A stretch of 10,632 nt of DNA from positions 1 to 10,632 of the forward strand of contig JAITVC010000171.1 of assembly GCA_031286005.1 (NCBI GenBank). The letters run 5' to 3'. Under the pieces are notes generated by a model, which worked only from the letters and a program-made list of their open reading frames with translations, was not told where the DNA came from and did not search any database. The position numbers and the translations under genes are program-made. Shown here in pieces: positions 1 to 5,224 of the stretch; positions within the stretch are counted from its first letter, which is position 1; each line of letters starts with the position of its first letter. The stretch is from Bacteroidales bacterium. Lineage in GTDB: Bacteria > Bacteroidota > Bacteroidia > Bacteroidales > P3.

Positions 1-402
1 ATGATTTTTGTAAATAACGGTATCTACGGTATGACCGGTGGACAAATGGCGCCTACCACACTTTCCGGAATGAAATCTGCTACATCGCCCTACGGACGTG
101 ATGTTGCGACAATGGGAAATCCATTGAAAATTACCGAAATGATTGCTCAATTGGATGGTGTTTACATGTGTGCTCGTCATTCTGTGCATACGCCGGGTAA
201 TGTTCGCAAACTGAAAAAAGCTGTTCGTCAAGCGTTCGAAAACGAAGCCAACAACAAAGGTGTGTCGTTTATTGAAATTGTGTCGAACTGTAATTCCGGT
301 TGGAAAATGACTCCGGTTGCAGCCAATAAATGGATGGAAGAAAACATGTTCCCTGTTTATCCGTTAGGCGACATCAAAATGGATGGTAAGTTAATAAAAT
401 AG
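1..402 (+). CDS. 2-oxoacid:ferredoxin oxidoreductase, beta (TPP-binding) subunit, C-terminal part (5' truncated)
   Basis: This is the C-terminal half of the thiamine-pyrophosphate subunit of a cytoplasmic ketoacid:ferredoxin oxidoreductase, which oxidatively decarboxylates a 2-oxoacid to an acyl-CoA and reduces ferredoxin. The reading frame is open at base 1, so the ATG at base 1 is probably internal. The first residues (NNGIYGMTGGQMAPTT) match the end of the TPP/Mg-binding region, and SFIEIVSNCNSGWKMTP plus the end MFPVYPLGD are typical of the KorB/VorB group in Bacteroidales. The gamma subunit follows 45 bp downstream on the same strand, and the alpha and ferredoxin-like subunits are expected upstream outside the window. 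I cannot decide between 2-oxoglutarate and branched-chain 2-oxoacids (Kor or Vor) from this fragment, so no symbol is given. The family call is firm. Confidence 0.9.
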   Translation: MIFVNNGIYGMTGGQMAPTTLSGMKSATSPYGRDVATMGNPLKITEMIAQLDGVYMCARHSVHTPGNVRKLKKAVRQAFENEANNKGVSFIEIVSNCNSGWKMTPVAANKWMEENMFPVYPLGDIKMDGKLIK

Positions 403-410
403 TAATGTAA

Positions 411-432
411 GGGCGCATCTATGTGTGCGCCC
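411..432. repeat. Small palindromic element between oxidoreductase subunit genes
   Basis: GGGCGCAT and GTGCGCCC form an 8-bp stem (the last pair is a G-T wobble) around a 6-nt loop, starting 8 bp after the beta-subunit stop. It is more GC-rich than its surroundings and has no T-tract, so it is not a good terminator. It looks like the short REP-like palindromes scattered between genes in many bacterial genomes. It contains the ATG at 421, which argues against that codon as the gamma-subunit start. Confidence 0.5.
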
Positions 433-447
433 CAAAATAAGAAAATC

Positions 448-999
448 ATGACAGAAGAAATCATCATAGCAGGCTTCGGCGGTCAAGGCGTTTTGTCGAT
501 GGGCAAAATTTTGGCTTATTCGGGAGCCATGGAAAATAAGGAGGTAAGTTGGATGCCTTCTTACGGACCGGAAATGCGTGGCGGTACGGCAAACGTGTCC
601 ATCGTTGTAAGCGATGAACGCATCAGCTCGCCCGTCATCAATAAATTTGATACGGCGATTATCCTTAACCAACAATCGTTGGACAAGTTTGAACAGTCCG
701 TAAAACCGGGCGGTTACCTATTGTACGATCCTAACGGAGTTATCAATCTGCCAACTCGAAAAGATATTAATATCTATTCGATTGAGGCCACAGCCAAAGC
801 TGCAGAACTCGGTTTGGCAAAGGTTTTCAACATGATTGTATTGGGTGGATTTTTGAAAATCAAACCCATTGTAGGAAGCGAATTTATCCGCAAAGGATTG
901 GAAAAATCGTTGCCTGAGCGTCATCACAAAATGATTCCGGAAAACGAGAAAGCCGTAGAAATCGGCAAAGAATTGGTGAAACAAGTACAAAAAATCTAA
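448..999 (+). CDS. 2-oxoacid:ferredoxin oxidoreductase, gamma subunit
   Basis: This is the gamma subunit (POR gamma domain, about 183 aa) of the same ketoacid:ferredoxin oxidoreductase as the partial upstream gene. The N-terminus EEIIIAGFGGQGVLSMGKILA carries the glycine-rich GFGGQGV motif, and SYGPEMRGGTANVSIVVSD is the family's second signature. Length is normal for a free-standing gamma subunit. I chose ATG 448 rather than the in-frame ATG at 421, because 448 places the start just before the conserved EEIIIAGFGGQG block and the 421 start lies inside a palindrome and would add residues not seen in the family. The gene is presumably co-transcribed with the beta subunit. A terminator-like hairpin follows at 1019-1060. 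The exact substrate is not determinable here. Confidence 0.92.
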   Translation: MTEEIIIAGFGGQGVLSMGKILAYSGAMENKEVSWMPSYGPEMRGGTANVSIVVSDERISSPVINKFDTAIILNQQSLDKFEQSVKPGGYLLYDPNGVINLPTRKDINIYSIEATAKAAELGLAKVFNMIVLGGFLKIKPIVGSEFIRKGLEKSLPERHHKMIPENEKAVEIGKELVKQVQKI

Positions 1000-1015
1000 T
1001 TATTTCATCAAAAAC

Positions 1016-1046
1016 TTGTAGGAGTGTAATTTTTTTAGTAATTTTG
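1016..1046 (+). promoter_or_regulatory. Bacteroidota-type promoter of tRNA-Pro
   Basis: TTG at 1016-1018, a 20-bp spacer and TAATTTTG at 1039-1046 match the Bacteroidota primary sigma factor consensus (-33 TTTG or TTG, -7 TAnnTTTG) in both boxes and spacing. Transcription should start around 1050, about ten bases before the mature tRNA 5' end. Confidence 0.75.
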
Positions 1047-1060
1047 CACTCCTATTTTTT
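1019..1060 (+). terminator. Terminator-like hairpin after the oxidoreductase operon
   Basis: TAGGAGTG (1019-1026) and CACTCCTA (1047-1054) are perfect 8-bp arms, followed at once by a run of six T that ends directly before the tRNA gene. The loop is 20 nt and AT-rich, which is long for an intrinsic terminator. The -7 box of the tRNA promoter lies inside that loop, so the two elements occupy the same DNA. Confidence 0.55.
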
Positions 1061-1134
1061 CGGGATGTAGCTCAGCCCGGTAGAGTACACGTCTGGGGGG
1101 CGTGTGGTCGCAAGTTCGAATCTTGTCATCCCGA
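1061..1134 (+). tRNA. tRNA-Pro (anticodon GGG)
   Basis: A 74-nt cloverleaf can be folded by eye. The acceptor stem is CGGGATG with CATCCCG, the D-arm starts GCTC and ends GAGT, the anticodon stem is CACGT with GCGTG, and the T-arm is GCAAG-TTCGAAT-CTTGT. The seven-base anticodon loop CTGGGGG puts GGG at 1095-1097, preceded by the invariant T, which reads proline CCC and CCU codons. The discriminator base is A at 1134. The 3' CCA is not encoded, as is usual in this phylum. It has its own promoter upstream and a terminator downstream, so it is a single-gene transcription unit. Confidence 0.95.
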
Positions 1135-1142
1135 CTGCTGAG

Positions 1143-1178
1143 AAAAGGCACTTATCATATTCTGATAGGTGCTTTTTT
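1143..1178 (+). terminator. Intrinsic terminator of tRNA-Pro
   Basis: GCACTTATCA (1148-1157) pairs with TGATAGGTGC (1163-1172) with one G-T wobble across a 5-nt loop. Four A before the stem and six T after it extend the pairing and supply the U-tract. This is a strong, textbook-shaped rho-independent terminator nine bases after the tRNA. Confidence 0.85.
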
Positions 1179-1201
1179 GTGCAAATGAGGCAAAATAGTT
1201 C

Positions 1202-1234
1202 TTTGTACGAGGTTAATTTATAAGATTACATTTA
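1202..1234 (+). promoter_or_regulatory. Possible promoter of the HTH gene
   Basis: TTTG at 1202-1205, a 21-bp spacer and TACATTTA at 1227-1234 match the Bacteroidota promoter except for the last base of the -7 box. The following ATG is 18 bp further on, a reasonable leader length. Confidence 0.4.
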
Positions 1235-1252
1235 AATCGCCAATGAATAATT

Positions 1253-1636
1253 ATGCCACAAAACAAATTTGCACTTGCACGTTATCGTCTCATTGATGCT
1301 ATGCTTCGGCACAATGAGTATGTAAAAACATCCGCCATAGTAGAAACGTGTTTCGAGAGAACCGGTTATAAGGTATCGCGCCGCACGATACAGCTTGACA
1401 TAGAAGCCATGTGCTTCGATACGTTTTTGGGATACTATGCCCCAATAGGTTATTGTCCTCGCCGAAAAGCTTACTATTATGAGGATAGGAGCTACCGCCT
1501 CCATCCATTTTCATTCACAAAGGAAGAAGTAACCTCTCTTGAATGGTTGCTTAATGTCGTTGCGAAGAAGAAAATAGCTGACCATTATGCCGTTCTGCAT
1601 CGCTTGCTGAAAAAAATCAAACTGTATGCAGAATAA
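1253..1636 (+). CDS. Short HTH protein resembling the N-terminal half of WYL-type regulators
   Basis: This 127-aa protein looks like a DNA-binding regulator. Residues about 8-57 (ALARYRLIDAML ... SRRTIQLDIEAM) fit the winged helix-turn-helix that opens WYL-domain regulators in Bacteroidota, with SRRTIQLDI as the likely recognition helix. The following YYAPIGYCPRRKAYYYED and FTKEEVTSLEWLL match the wing and linker that normally lead into the WYL domain. That sensor domain is absent: the gene stops at TAA 1634-1636, and I see no continuation in another frame before the next gene. It is therefore either a stand-alone HTH form or a shortened regulator. It lies 61 bp ahead of the DUF2589-like operon on the same strand, so it is a candidate regulator of that operon. 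The fold call is moderately sure; the regulatory role is inference from position. Confidence 0.6.
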   Translation: MPQNKFALARYRLIDAMLRHNEYVKTSAIVETCFERTGYKVSRRTIQLDIEAMCFDTFLGYYAPIGYCPRRKAYYYEDRSYRLHPFSFTKEEVTSLEWLLNVVAKKKIADHYAVLHRLLKKIKLYAE

Positions 1637-1671
1637 TTCGGATGGCGAAATAAAACTTCGCTACAACGTGT

Positions 1672-1679
1672 TACTTTTG
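1672..1679 (+). promoter_or_regulatory. -7 box ahead of the DUF2589-like operon
   Basis: TACTTTTG is an exact TAnnTTTG box, 18 bp before the first ATG of the three-gene operon. No convincing TTG or TTTG lies about 20 bp upstream, so the promoter may be weak or dependent on an activator. The preceding HTH gene is an obvious candidate, by inference. Confidence 0.45.
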
Positions 1680-1697
1680 TACCAAATTTAAACCGCT

Positions 1698-2210
1698 ATG
1701 GCTTTTTGGAACAAACAAGATGGCTCTTCGCAAACCTTTGCCGACCTCATTCGCGGGCTGCAACATTCGGTAAACGCTGCAATGGAGATGCTCGAAGCTC
1801 GCAACATAGAACTTTTGGGGCGCTATTTCGACAAAGAGGGCAATGCGGCCACCCGCAGACTGATTGTTGGCGAAGATACCGCCGTAGATATTCCCATTAT
1901 TTCGATAGTTAATCCGTCGGCGATGAATATAAAAGAGGTGGAGATGGAGTTCGATGTACAGATAGATTCGGCTGAACTTAAGCGGAAATTGGCACAAGAT
2001 GGATTTAAGATTGGGGACACGCAGCAGGCTTTCAACACCGGGGTAAATCGGTCGAGCCTTGAAGTGAGTTTTGGCGGGAAGCAAAACCTTTCCACCATGA
2101 ATGTAAAGATAAAATTCGAGTCTACGCCTATTCCCGAAGGGCTTTCGAGAATTATTGACGAATACGACAAAACTATTTTACCTAAAACGATTACACCTAA
2201 AAACGGATAA
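1698..2210 (+). CDS. DUF2589-like protein A, function unknown
   Basis: This 170-aa soluble protein has no signal peptide or membrane segment. Residues 13-43 (FADLIRGLQHSVNAAMEMLE...) form a predicted amphipathic helix. Residues 63-85 (VDIPIISIVNPSAMNIKEVEMEF) and the end IPEGLSRIIDEYDK match, in order and spacing, blocks I recognise from the DUF2589 family, which has no established function. The downstream gene shows the same blocks (V-P-x4-V-x-P-S-x2-I-x2-V, then EGLS-x3-D), so the two are diverged paralogues. Only 2 bp separate its stop from the next ATG, which suggests translational coupling and probably a complex of both products. A -7 box lies upstream at 1672-1679. The family assignment is from memory of motifs and is fairly, not fully, sure. 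Confidence 0.7.
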   Translation: MAFWNKQDGSSQTFADLIRGLQHSVNAAMEMLEARNIELLGRYFDKEGNAATRRLIVGEDTAVDIPIISIVNPSAMNIKEVEMEFDVQIDSAELKRKLAQDGFKIGDTQQAFNTGVNRSSLEVSFGGKQNLSTMNVKIKFESTPIPEGLSRIIDEYDKTILPKTITPKNG

Positions 2211-2212
2211 TT

Positions 2213-2758
2213 ATGACAGAAAACTTTCAAGGGCTTCCCATTGCGGAGCTTATTTCGGCACCTCTTAAGGCGGCATGCGATTCTCAACGGATGCTGGCTC
2301 ATTCGGCATTTGAGTTTATGACGCAAATCGGTTTTTCCGAAAAGGACAAAGCACGCCTTTTGGAATTTAACCTTCAACGCCCCATCGAAGGGCAGGCCGG
2401 GACATCCGATGTAACGGTGCGTGCGCCCTTTCTTGGCTTGGTGCCCATACCCTCGCTGTTGATTGACGATGTGCAGATAGACTTCCAAATGGAAGTAACC
2501 GACACCGCCACCAGCAAGGATGTTGAGGCCAAAGAGGCGGAAGTAAACGCAAGTGCAAACCTTAAGTTTGGTTTTTTTGGTAGCGGAAGTGTGAGTATGC
2601 ACGGTAAGGTATCGTCCTCACGGGAAAACACTCGCTCGACTAATCAAACGGCCAAGTATCAAGTGCATGTTTCTGCTCGTCAGCAACGCCCTACCGAAGG
2701 GTTGAGTAAGTTGATGGATATTATGGCAGCGTGTATTGAACCTGTGCCGACAGCTTAA
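2213..2758 (+). CDS. DUF2589-like protein B, function unknown
   Basis: This 181-aa cytoplasmic protein is the second DUF2589-like paralogue of the operon. Residues 7-40 (GLPIAELISAPLKAACDSQ...) are the helical N-terminus typical of the family. Residues 69-95 contain APFLGLVPIPSLLIDDVQIDF, a characteristic beta-rich block, and VHVSARQQRPTEGLSKLMDIM closes the domain. Between them, residues 96-147 are rich in Lys, Glu, Ser, Asn and Gly (an FGFFGSGSVS stretch, then SSSRENTRSTNQ). This segment is missing or different in protein A and is probably a flexible or beta-hairpin insertion. The gene starts 2 bp after gene A and ends 17 bp before the third gene. This is the clearer of the two DUF2589 matches. 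No reaction or partner is known to me. Confidence 0.8.
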   Translation: MTENFQGLPIAELISAPLKAACDSQRMLAHSAFEFMTQIGFSEKDKARLLEFNLQRPIEGQAGTSDVTVRAPFLGLVPIPSLLIDDVQIDFQMEVTDTATSKDVEAKEAEVNASANLKFGFFGSGSVSMHGKVSSSRENTRSTNQTAKYQVHVSARQQRPTEGLSKLMDIMAACIEPVPTA

Positions 2759-2775
2759 TTTTAATCAAATAAAAA

Positions 2776-3429
2776 ATGAGACCTCTTGATGAATATGTTG
2801 GCACTATTGGCAAAAATTTACAATCATCCAATGAGCGTAATTACACAGATCTTGCAAATACATTCTCAGCGTACGCAAATAGTGCAGGGACTTTTGTCGA
2901 AACCGGAGGAAGTAGCCACAATATTGTGTGGATACCGGATATTGCAGCGAATATCTCTTTTCAGAAAGTTCCTAATGGCTGGGATGCCGTAAGTTTTTGG
3001 TTTAGTGGATGTGCAATGGCAAAGTTTAAACACAAAGTAGATAATCTGTCTTATGTTTGTCATATCTATTTGAATGGTAATAATAAGGAGAGGATGGCCT
3101 GGCAAAAATTTATGAAACATGATAATATAGAAGATGTTATACTATTTATGCCATTTGCTTACGTCCGTCCAAATAATTATGAAGACATTAGAACACAACA
3201 TGCTATTGGAGTTATAGATGCAGACAATAATTGCAAAGCATTTTTGATTGATCGAACAAAAACAACAATAGCATCTATAAAAGACCATCTTCTTCAAAAC
3301 GATGAAATAGCAAAAGGTAAAGAGACAGCTTGTGCTGCGACTCTATATAAAAATGTTAGCAGACCACCTGTTGAAGAAGCAAGCGATATGCCTAAGGAAA
3401 CAGGAGGTTCATGTTGTCTTTTAATTTAG
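2776..3429 (+). CDS. Unrecognised 217-aa protein with C-terminal Cys-Cys-Leu-Leu-Ile
   Basis: I do not recognise this protein. It has no signal peptide or membrane helix. The middle looks like a compact alpha/beta domain: VWIPDIAANISF (50-62), WDAVSFWFSGCAMAKF (69-84), LSYVCHIYLNG (91-101), VILFMPFAYV (121-130) and AIGVIDADNNCKAFLIDR (143-160). Cys79 in FSGC, His96 and Asp148 or Asp159 have the order of a cysteine-peptidase-like triad, but that is speculation. The tail after residue 190 is polar and ends GGSCCLLI; the last four residues fit the eukaryotic CaaX prenylation pattern. It is third in the DUF2589-like operon, 17 bp after gene B. It is visibly richer in AT (17 of 60 bases G or C at 3121-3180, against 26 of 60 at 2521-2580), suggesting a separate origin. 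Confidence 0.7.
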   Translation: MRPLDEYVGTIGKNLQSSNERNYTDLANTFSAYANSAGTFVETGGSSHNIVWIPDIAANISFQKVPNGWDAVSFWFSGCAMAKFKHKVDNLSYVCHIYLNGNNKERMAWQKFMKHDNIEDVILFMPFAYVRPNNYEDIRTQHAIGVIDADNNCKAFLIDRTKTTIASIKDHLLQNDEIAKGKETACAATLYKNVSRPPVEEASDMPKETGGSCCLLI

Positions 3430-3436
3430 CCCGCAA

Positions 3437-3604
3437 CTGCCATTTTGTCATGTTCACTCTTTGCTTACGTTTAAGCAACCCCCTTTTTGCCCTATTTCTT
3501 CCTTGCTTAGCATTAAGCAGCTGTCATTTTGTCATGTTTGCCCTTTGCTTAACGTTAAGCAAACCACTTTTTACCCTATTTCCTCCTTGCTTAACATTAA
3601 GCTC
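3437..3604. repeat. Tandem repeat array: four 42-bp units, each with a TTGCTTAa-TTAAGC palindrome
   Basis: Two 84-bp copies (3437-3520 and 3521-3604) agree at 70 of 84 positions by direct count. Each copy is itself two diverged 42-bp halves. Palindromes begin at 3461, 3503, 3545 and 3587, exactly 42 bp apart, and the third sits in a perfect 20-bp palindrome TTTGCTTAACGTTAAGCAAA at 3544-3563. The array fills nearly all of the 185-bp gap between the convergent genes ending at 3429 and 3615. The first and third palindromes are followed by a C-rich stretch and five T, so as RNA they could act as tandem terminators for the + operon. The exact 42-bp phasing (four DNA turns) also suits a repeated protein-binding site. 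It is not a CRISPR array, because the material between palindromes is also repeated. Confidence 0.85.
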
Positions 3605-3614
3605 GATAGTTTGA

Positions 3615-4340
3615 CTATTGAGGAGTGCTTGCTTCTTGCGGAGCCTCTGTGCTTTCAGGCTGCGAGGATGGTTCAGCGGGTTCAGCAGGTTGCACGGTTT
3701 CGGCAGCCGTCAAGACCACCCGAAGTGTGTTGAGAAAAATGTTGCTAACGTGTCCGTATTGCGGCTCAACGCCGATGATGAGGAATAAACGTCCGTTGAG
3801 ATTGGTGGTTCCGGTGTAAACGTTTTGCAGGTTGTGAAAATCGTCTTGTGTCGGATACCCGGAAGGATTGGCCGAAAAACGCCCGATAACATTGAAATCA
3901 CGACTGTTTTGGCCTATCGGCCCTTTGTCAAACGAAGGCTTAATCAAGTCCTCATAAACCGGAAAAGGCTCCTCATTCAAAACGGCAACCTTTACAAATG
4001 TAGGTGCCGGATTAGAGCCCAATTGTGAAACCCAACTTGTGTTGAACGTTATGTTGTAAGTGGTGTTGGGCAGAAGTTCGCCAACTTCTTTTTGAATGTA
4101 TAAAAACAGTTGGTTGCTGTAGTTCTTTCCGGAAAACGATATGCCGCCACGATCACCCATTGGGGGTATTAATTTCGACCAAATGATACAGAGCTCATCT
4201 TCTTCCAAGCAGCCGTCTTGATAGCCTCTGAAATGCGATGTCCAGCCTTCTTCATCTACTTCAAAATTCGCATTGATGTTTTGCGCCGAAAGGGCGAAAG
4301 TTGCGATTAATAAACTTAAAACTATTAGTATTTTTTTCAT
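3615..4340 (-). CDS. Secreted beta-rich protein of unknown function with Pro/Glu-rich tail
   Basis: This 241-aa protein is probably exported. MKKILIVLSLLIATFALSA is a classical Sec signal peptide, with cleavage likely after Ala19, and there is no lipobox cysteine. The mature part starts NINANFEVDEEGWTSHF and contains ISFSGKNYSNQLFLYIQKEV, LLPNTTYNITFNTSW and DKGPIGQNSRDF, ending in RLFLIIGVEPQYGH and LNTLRVVLT. This order resembles a family of extracellular beta-sandwich proteins of unknown function that I know from memory (F-x-GW, SGxNxSDxL, LxPxTxY, DKG blocks). The last 30 residues are a low-complexity tail of Pro, Glu, Ala, Ser, Gln and Thr. It is not a type IX sorting domain. The start is 38 bp after the pyrF stop on the same strand, so it may be the last gene of the prfA-pyrF transcript. 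Confidence 0.7.
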   Translation of the reverse strand: MKKILIVLSLLIATFALSAQNINANFEVDEEGWTSHFRGYQDGCLEEDELCIIWSKLIPPMGDRGGISFSGKNYSNQLFLYIQKEVGELLPNTTYNITFNTSWVSQLGSNPAPTFVKVAVLNEEPFPVYEDLIKPSFDKGPIGQNSRDFNVIGRFSANPSGYPTQDDFHNLQNVYTGTTNLNGRLFLIIGVEPQYGHVSNIFLNTLRVVLTAAETVQPAEPAEPSSQPESTEAPQEASTPQ

Positions 4341-4378
4341 CGCGATAAGGTTGGAACAATTTACTATTTTGTTATTTA

Positions 4379-5209
4379 CTATTTATAATTTTTTAGCAGT
4401 TCGGACATTTCTTTTTGCATGTTTTGTGCTTCCTCACCTGCTTTTTGGGCGAAATCTGTGCCGTTTGATGCGTACAAAATACTGCGGGAAGCGTTGATTA
4501 GAAGTCCGCAATCTTTCGTTTGGCCATATTTGCAAACCTCTTGCAAACTTCCGCCTTGTGCGCCAACGCCCGGCACGAGCAGAAAACTATCCGGAATATG
4601 TTGCCGAATTTTCATCAGCCAGTCGGCTTTTGTTGCGCCGATTACATACATCATATTTTCGGGGTTGCCCCAATTCTTCGAGGTTTCCAAAACGGTTTCA
4701 AATAGTTTTTGTCCGGAGGCTTTATCTTCCAAGAATTGAAAGTCAAACGCCCCTTTATTCGAGGTCAAAGCCAATAAAATCACCCATTTTTCGGGATATG
4801 CAAAAAACGGTGTTACCGAATCCTCGCCCATATACGGCGCAACCGTGATAGCATCAAAATTAAAATCGCCTTGCGGATTGAGAAAAGCCGCCGCATATTG
4901 CGCCGACGTGTTGCCAATATCGCCACGTTTGGCATCGGCAATCGTGAACACATCAAAACTTTTCAGATAATCCATCGTGCGTTTCAACGCTTGCAAACCT
5001 TTGATGCCGTTGGCTTCGTAAAACGCCAAATTCGGCTTGTACGCCACTGCGTAGCGATGTGTGGCGTCAATAATCGCTTTGTTAAATTCAAAGATGGGGT
5101 CTTCCGTATCCAACAAATGTTGGGGGATTTTGGTCAAATCCGTGTCCAATCCCACACAGAGAAAGGATTGCTTTTTGAAGATTTGTGATATTAGTGTAGA
5201 CCGATTCAT
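4379..5209 (-). CDS. pyrF: Orotidine 5'-phosphate decarboxylase
   Basis: PyrF converts OMP to UMP, the last step of de novo pyrimidine nucleotide synthesis, in the cytoplasm. The 276-aa product has [15 protein letters not shown] (15-29), [13 protein letters not shown] (56-68) and the catalytic [15 protein letters not shown] block, with Asp92, Lys94 and Asp97 as the D-x-K-x-x-D charge network. [10 protein letters not shown] and [11 protein letters not shown] are the phosphate-binding region. The extra length and the Pro-Asn-Leu-Ala-Phe-Tyr-Glu segment fit the longer (type 2) OMP decarboxylases of Bacteroidota and Actinobacteria rather than the 230-aa enterobacterial form. The ATG at 5209 lies 15 bp after the prfA stop, so the two genes are almost certainly co-transcribed. 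All catalytic residues are intact. Confidence 0.96.
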   Translation of the reverse strand: MNRSTLISQIFKKQSFLCVGLDTDLTKIPQHLLDTEDPIFEFNKAIIDATHRYAVAYKPNLAFYEANGIKGLQALKRTMDYLKSFDVFTIADAKRGDIGNTSAQYAAAFLNPQGDFNFDAITVAPYMGEDSVTPFFAYPEKWVILLALTSNKGAFDFQFLEDKASGQKLFETVLETSKNWGNPENMMYVIGATKADWLMKIRQHIPDSFLLVPGVGAQGGSLQEVCKYGQTKDCGLLINASRSILYASNGTDFAQKAGEEAQNMQKEMSELLKNYK

Positions 5210-5224
5210 ATTTGTTTTTTAATT

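Noticed and set aside
1061..1134. tRNA-Pro as an integration site with a duplicated 3' end marking an island boundary.
   Set aside because: I looked for a second copy of the tRNA 3' end downstream and saw none, and there is no integrase gene in the window.
1823..2602. A 259-codon minus-strand frame antisense to the two DUF2589-like genes.
   Set aside because: It covers both paralogues antisense, has a composition typical of shadow frames, no recognisable motif and no promoter. The + genes have coherent family motifs and spacing.
3437..3604. CRISPR array.
   Set aside because: The segments between palindromes are themselves repeated copies, not unique spacers, there are only four units, and no cas gene is present.
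3411..3614. A 67-codon + frame across the repeat array that encodes a 14-residue periodic, Cys- and Leu-rich peptide, with AGGAGG-like bases just before its ATG.
   Set aside because: The periodicity follows automatically from a 42-bp DNA repeat, and another + frame also shows a 14-residue repeat. Starts in this phylum do not rely on Shine-Dalgarno sequences, and the frame overlaps the end of the upstream gene. A DNA-level repeat explains it better.
3461..3733. A 90-codon + frame running from the repeat array into the secreted-protein gene.
   Set aside because: Its second half is antisense to a gene with a clear signal peptide and family-like motifs, and its first half is only repeat.
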